Of a stretch of DNA of 5,252 bases, positions 4,802 through 5,252 are shown piece by piece. The position numbers and the translations under genes are program-made. Source of the stretch: Nitrososphaerota archaeon (GTDB lineage: Archaea; Thermoproteota; Nitrososphaeria; Nitrososphaerales; JACQRY01); the NCBI GenBank assembly GCA_016206275.1, contig JACQRY010000156.1, positions 1 to 5,252 of the forward strand, written 5' to 3'. Below the pieces are notes generated by a model. It was not told where the DNA came from. It saw nothing but the letters and a program-made list of their open reading frames with translations, and did not search any database. How positions within the stretch are numbered: the first letter of the stretch is position 1; each line of letters starts with the position of its first letter.

Positions 4802-5252
4802 ATGTCGGCTCAAACGCCGCGAGTGTTTCCACCAATTCCTCCAGAGAGTGCTGTCAGCATGGCTTGGGGGTTAACAATCTCTTACTCCAGCTTGGAAGAT
4901 GCTAATACAAGGGGTCAAGACATCTTAGATCGTATGGTGAAGATCAGGAAGGAAGTCGAGGCCCTACCCTCCTCTGACCCGCTGAAAGAAAAACACATCA
5001 AGTATATCGATTCAGTCTACTCATCCATCAATGCGTCGCTCCGGAACCTAACTTCTGTTCTGCAAGGGAGAAACAAGGACTATAAGGAAATCGACAAACT
5101 CATGGAGACCCAGCTCGAGAAGCTGAGCTCAATTGACAAGGTCACTGCCAATGCTCAGAGCGCCGTACCTAGGATCTTCGCCACTGGCGGAGGTCTTTCA
5201 GCACCTTTCGTAATTCTTCAGTTCGTCGGTGTCACTCTCCCTGCCACGGTGA
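4802..5252 (+). CDS. Unrecognised helical, probably membrane-anchored protein (3' end outside window)
   Basis: 150 codons are open to the right edge, and I do not recognise the family. The N-terminus is proline-rich (FPPIPPES, 9-16) with no classical signal peptide. Residues about 28-118 are charged and helix-favouring, with leucine/isoleucine spacing compatible with a coiled coil or four-helix bundle, for example DILDRMVKIRKEVEAL (40-55) and YKEIDKLMETQLEKLSSI (94-111). At about 124-150 the sequence turns hydrophobic and glycine-rich (ATGGGLSAPFVILQFVGVTL), which looks like a membrane segment cut off by the window edge. The ATG at 4802 is supported by the leaderless promoter spacing. Helical bundles next to a membrane segment occur in sensors and in envelope proteins, but nothing here decides between these. 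Base composition is higher in GC than in the leftward MFS-LLM operon, closer to trpB2. Confidence 0.7.
   Translation, partial: MSAQTPRVFPPIPPESAVSMAWGLTISYSSLEDANTRGQDILDRMVKIRKEVEALPSSDPLKEKHIKYIDSVYSSINASLRNLTSVLQGRNKDYKEIDKLMETQLEKLSSIDKVTANAQSAVPRIFATGGGLSAPFVILQFVGVTLPATV

Overview
The window looks like a piece of an archaeal chromosome. The evidence is a TrpB2-type tryptophan synthase beta subunit, a COG2061-type HTH/ACT regulator, a coenzyme F420-type (LLM class) oxidoreductase, archaeal TATA/BRE-like promoters placed for leaderless or nearly leaderless mRNAs, and a strong GGAGG-type ribosome site in front of only one gene. The mix is compatible with a TACK-group archaeon (Thaumarchaeota or Bathyarchaeota-like), but that lineage is a guess. 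I see no mobile element, CRISPR array, tRNA or rRNA.

Layout, left to right. (1) Positions 1-1153, minus strand: most of a trpB2 gene whose 3' end lies outside the window. (2) A 63-bp divergent promoter region with one strong, nearly symmetric TATA element. (3) 1217-1720, plus strand: a small HTH + ACT-domain protein, probably an amino-acid-responsive regulator. (4) 1722-2237, minus strand: an unrecognised protein made of two copies of one domain joined by a proline-rich linker. It ends tail to tail with gene 3, with one base between the stop codons. (5) 2238-2438: about 200 bp without a gene, holding a likely ribosome site, a weak promoter and a T-rich terminator candidate. (6) 4635 down to 2439, minus strand: an apparent two-gene operon of a 12-helix MFS exporter followed at once by an LLM-class F420-type oxidoreductase. 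(7) 4636-4801: a divergent promoter region containing a short direct repeat. (8) 4802 to the right edge, plus strand: the 5' part of an unrecognised helical, probably membrane-anchored protein with a clear leaderless promoter.

Working together: trpB2 and the ACT/HTH gene share one promoter region, which suggests that the ACT protein senses an amino acid and affects trpB2 or a related pathway. The exporter and the oxidoreductase are almost certainly cotranscribed and may modify and expel the same small molecule. The AT-rich look of this pair compared with the flanking genes could mean a separate origin.

The most unusual features are the tandem-duplicated unknown protein and a recurring start-codon arrangement. 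Three genes with a non-ATG in-frame start each have an ATG or GTG exactly 5 bases upstream in the wrong frame.
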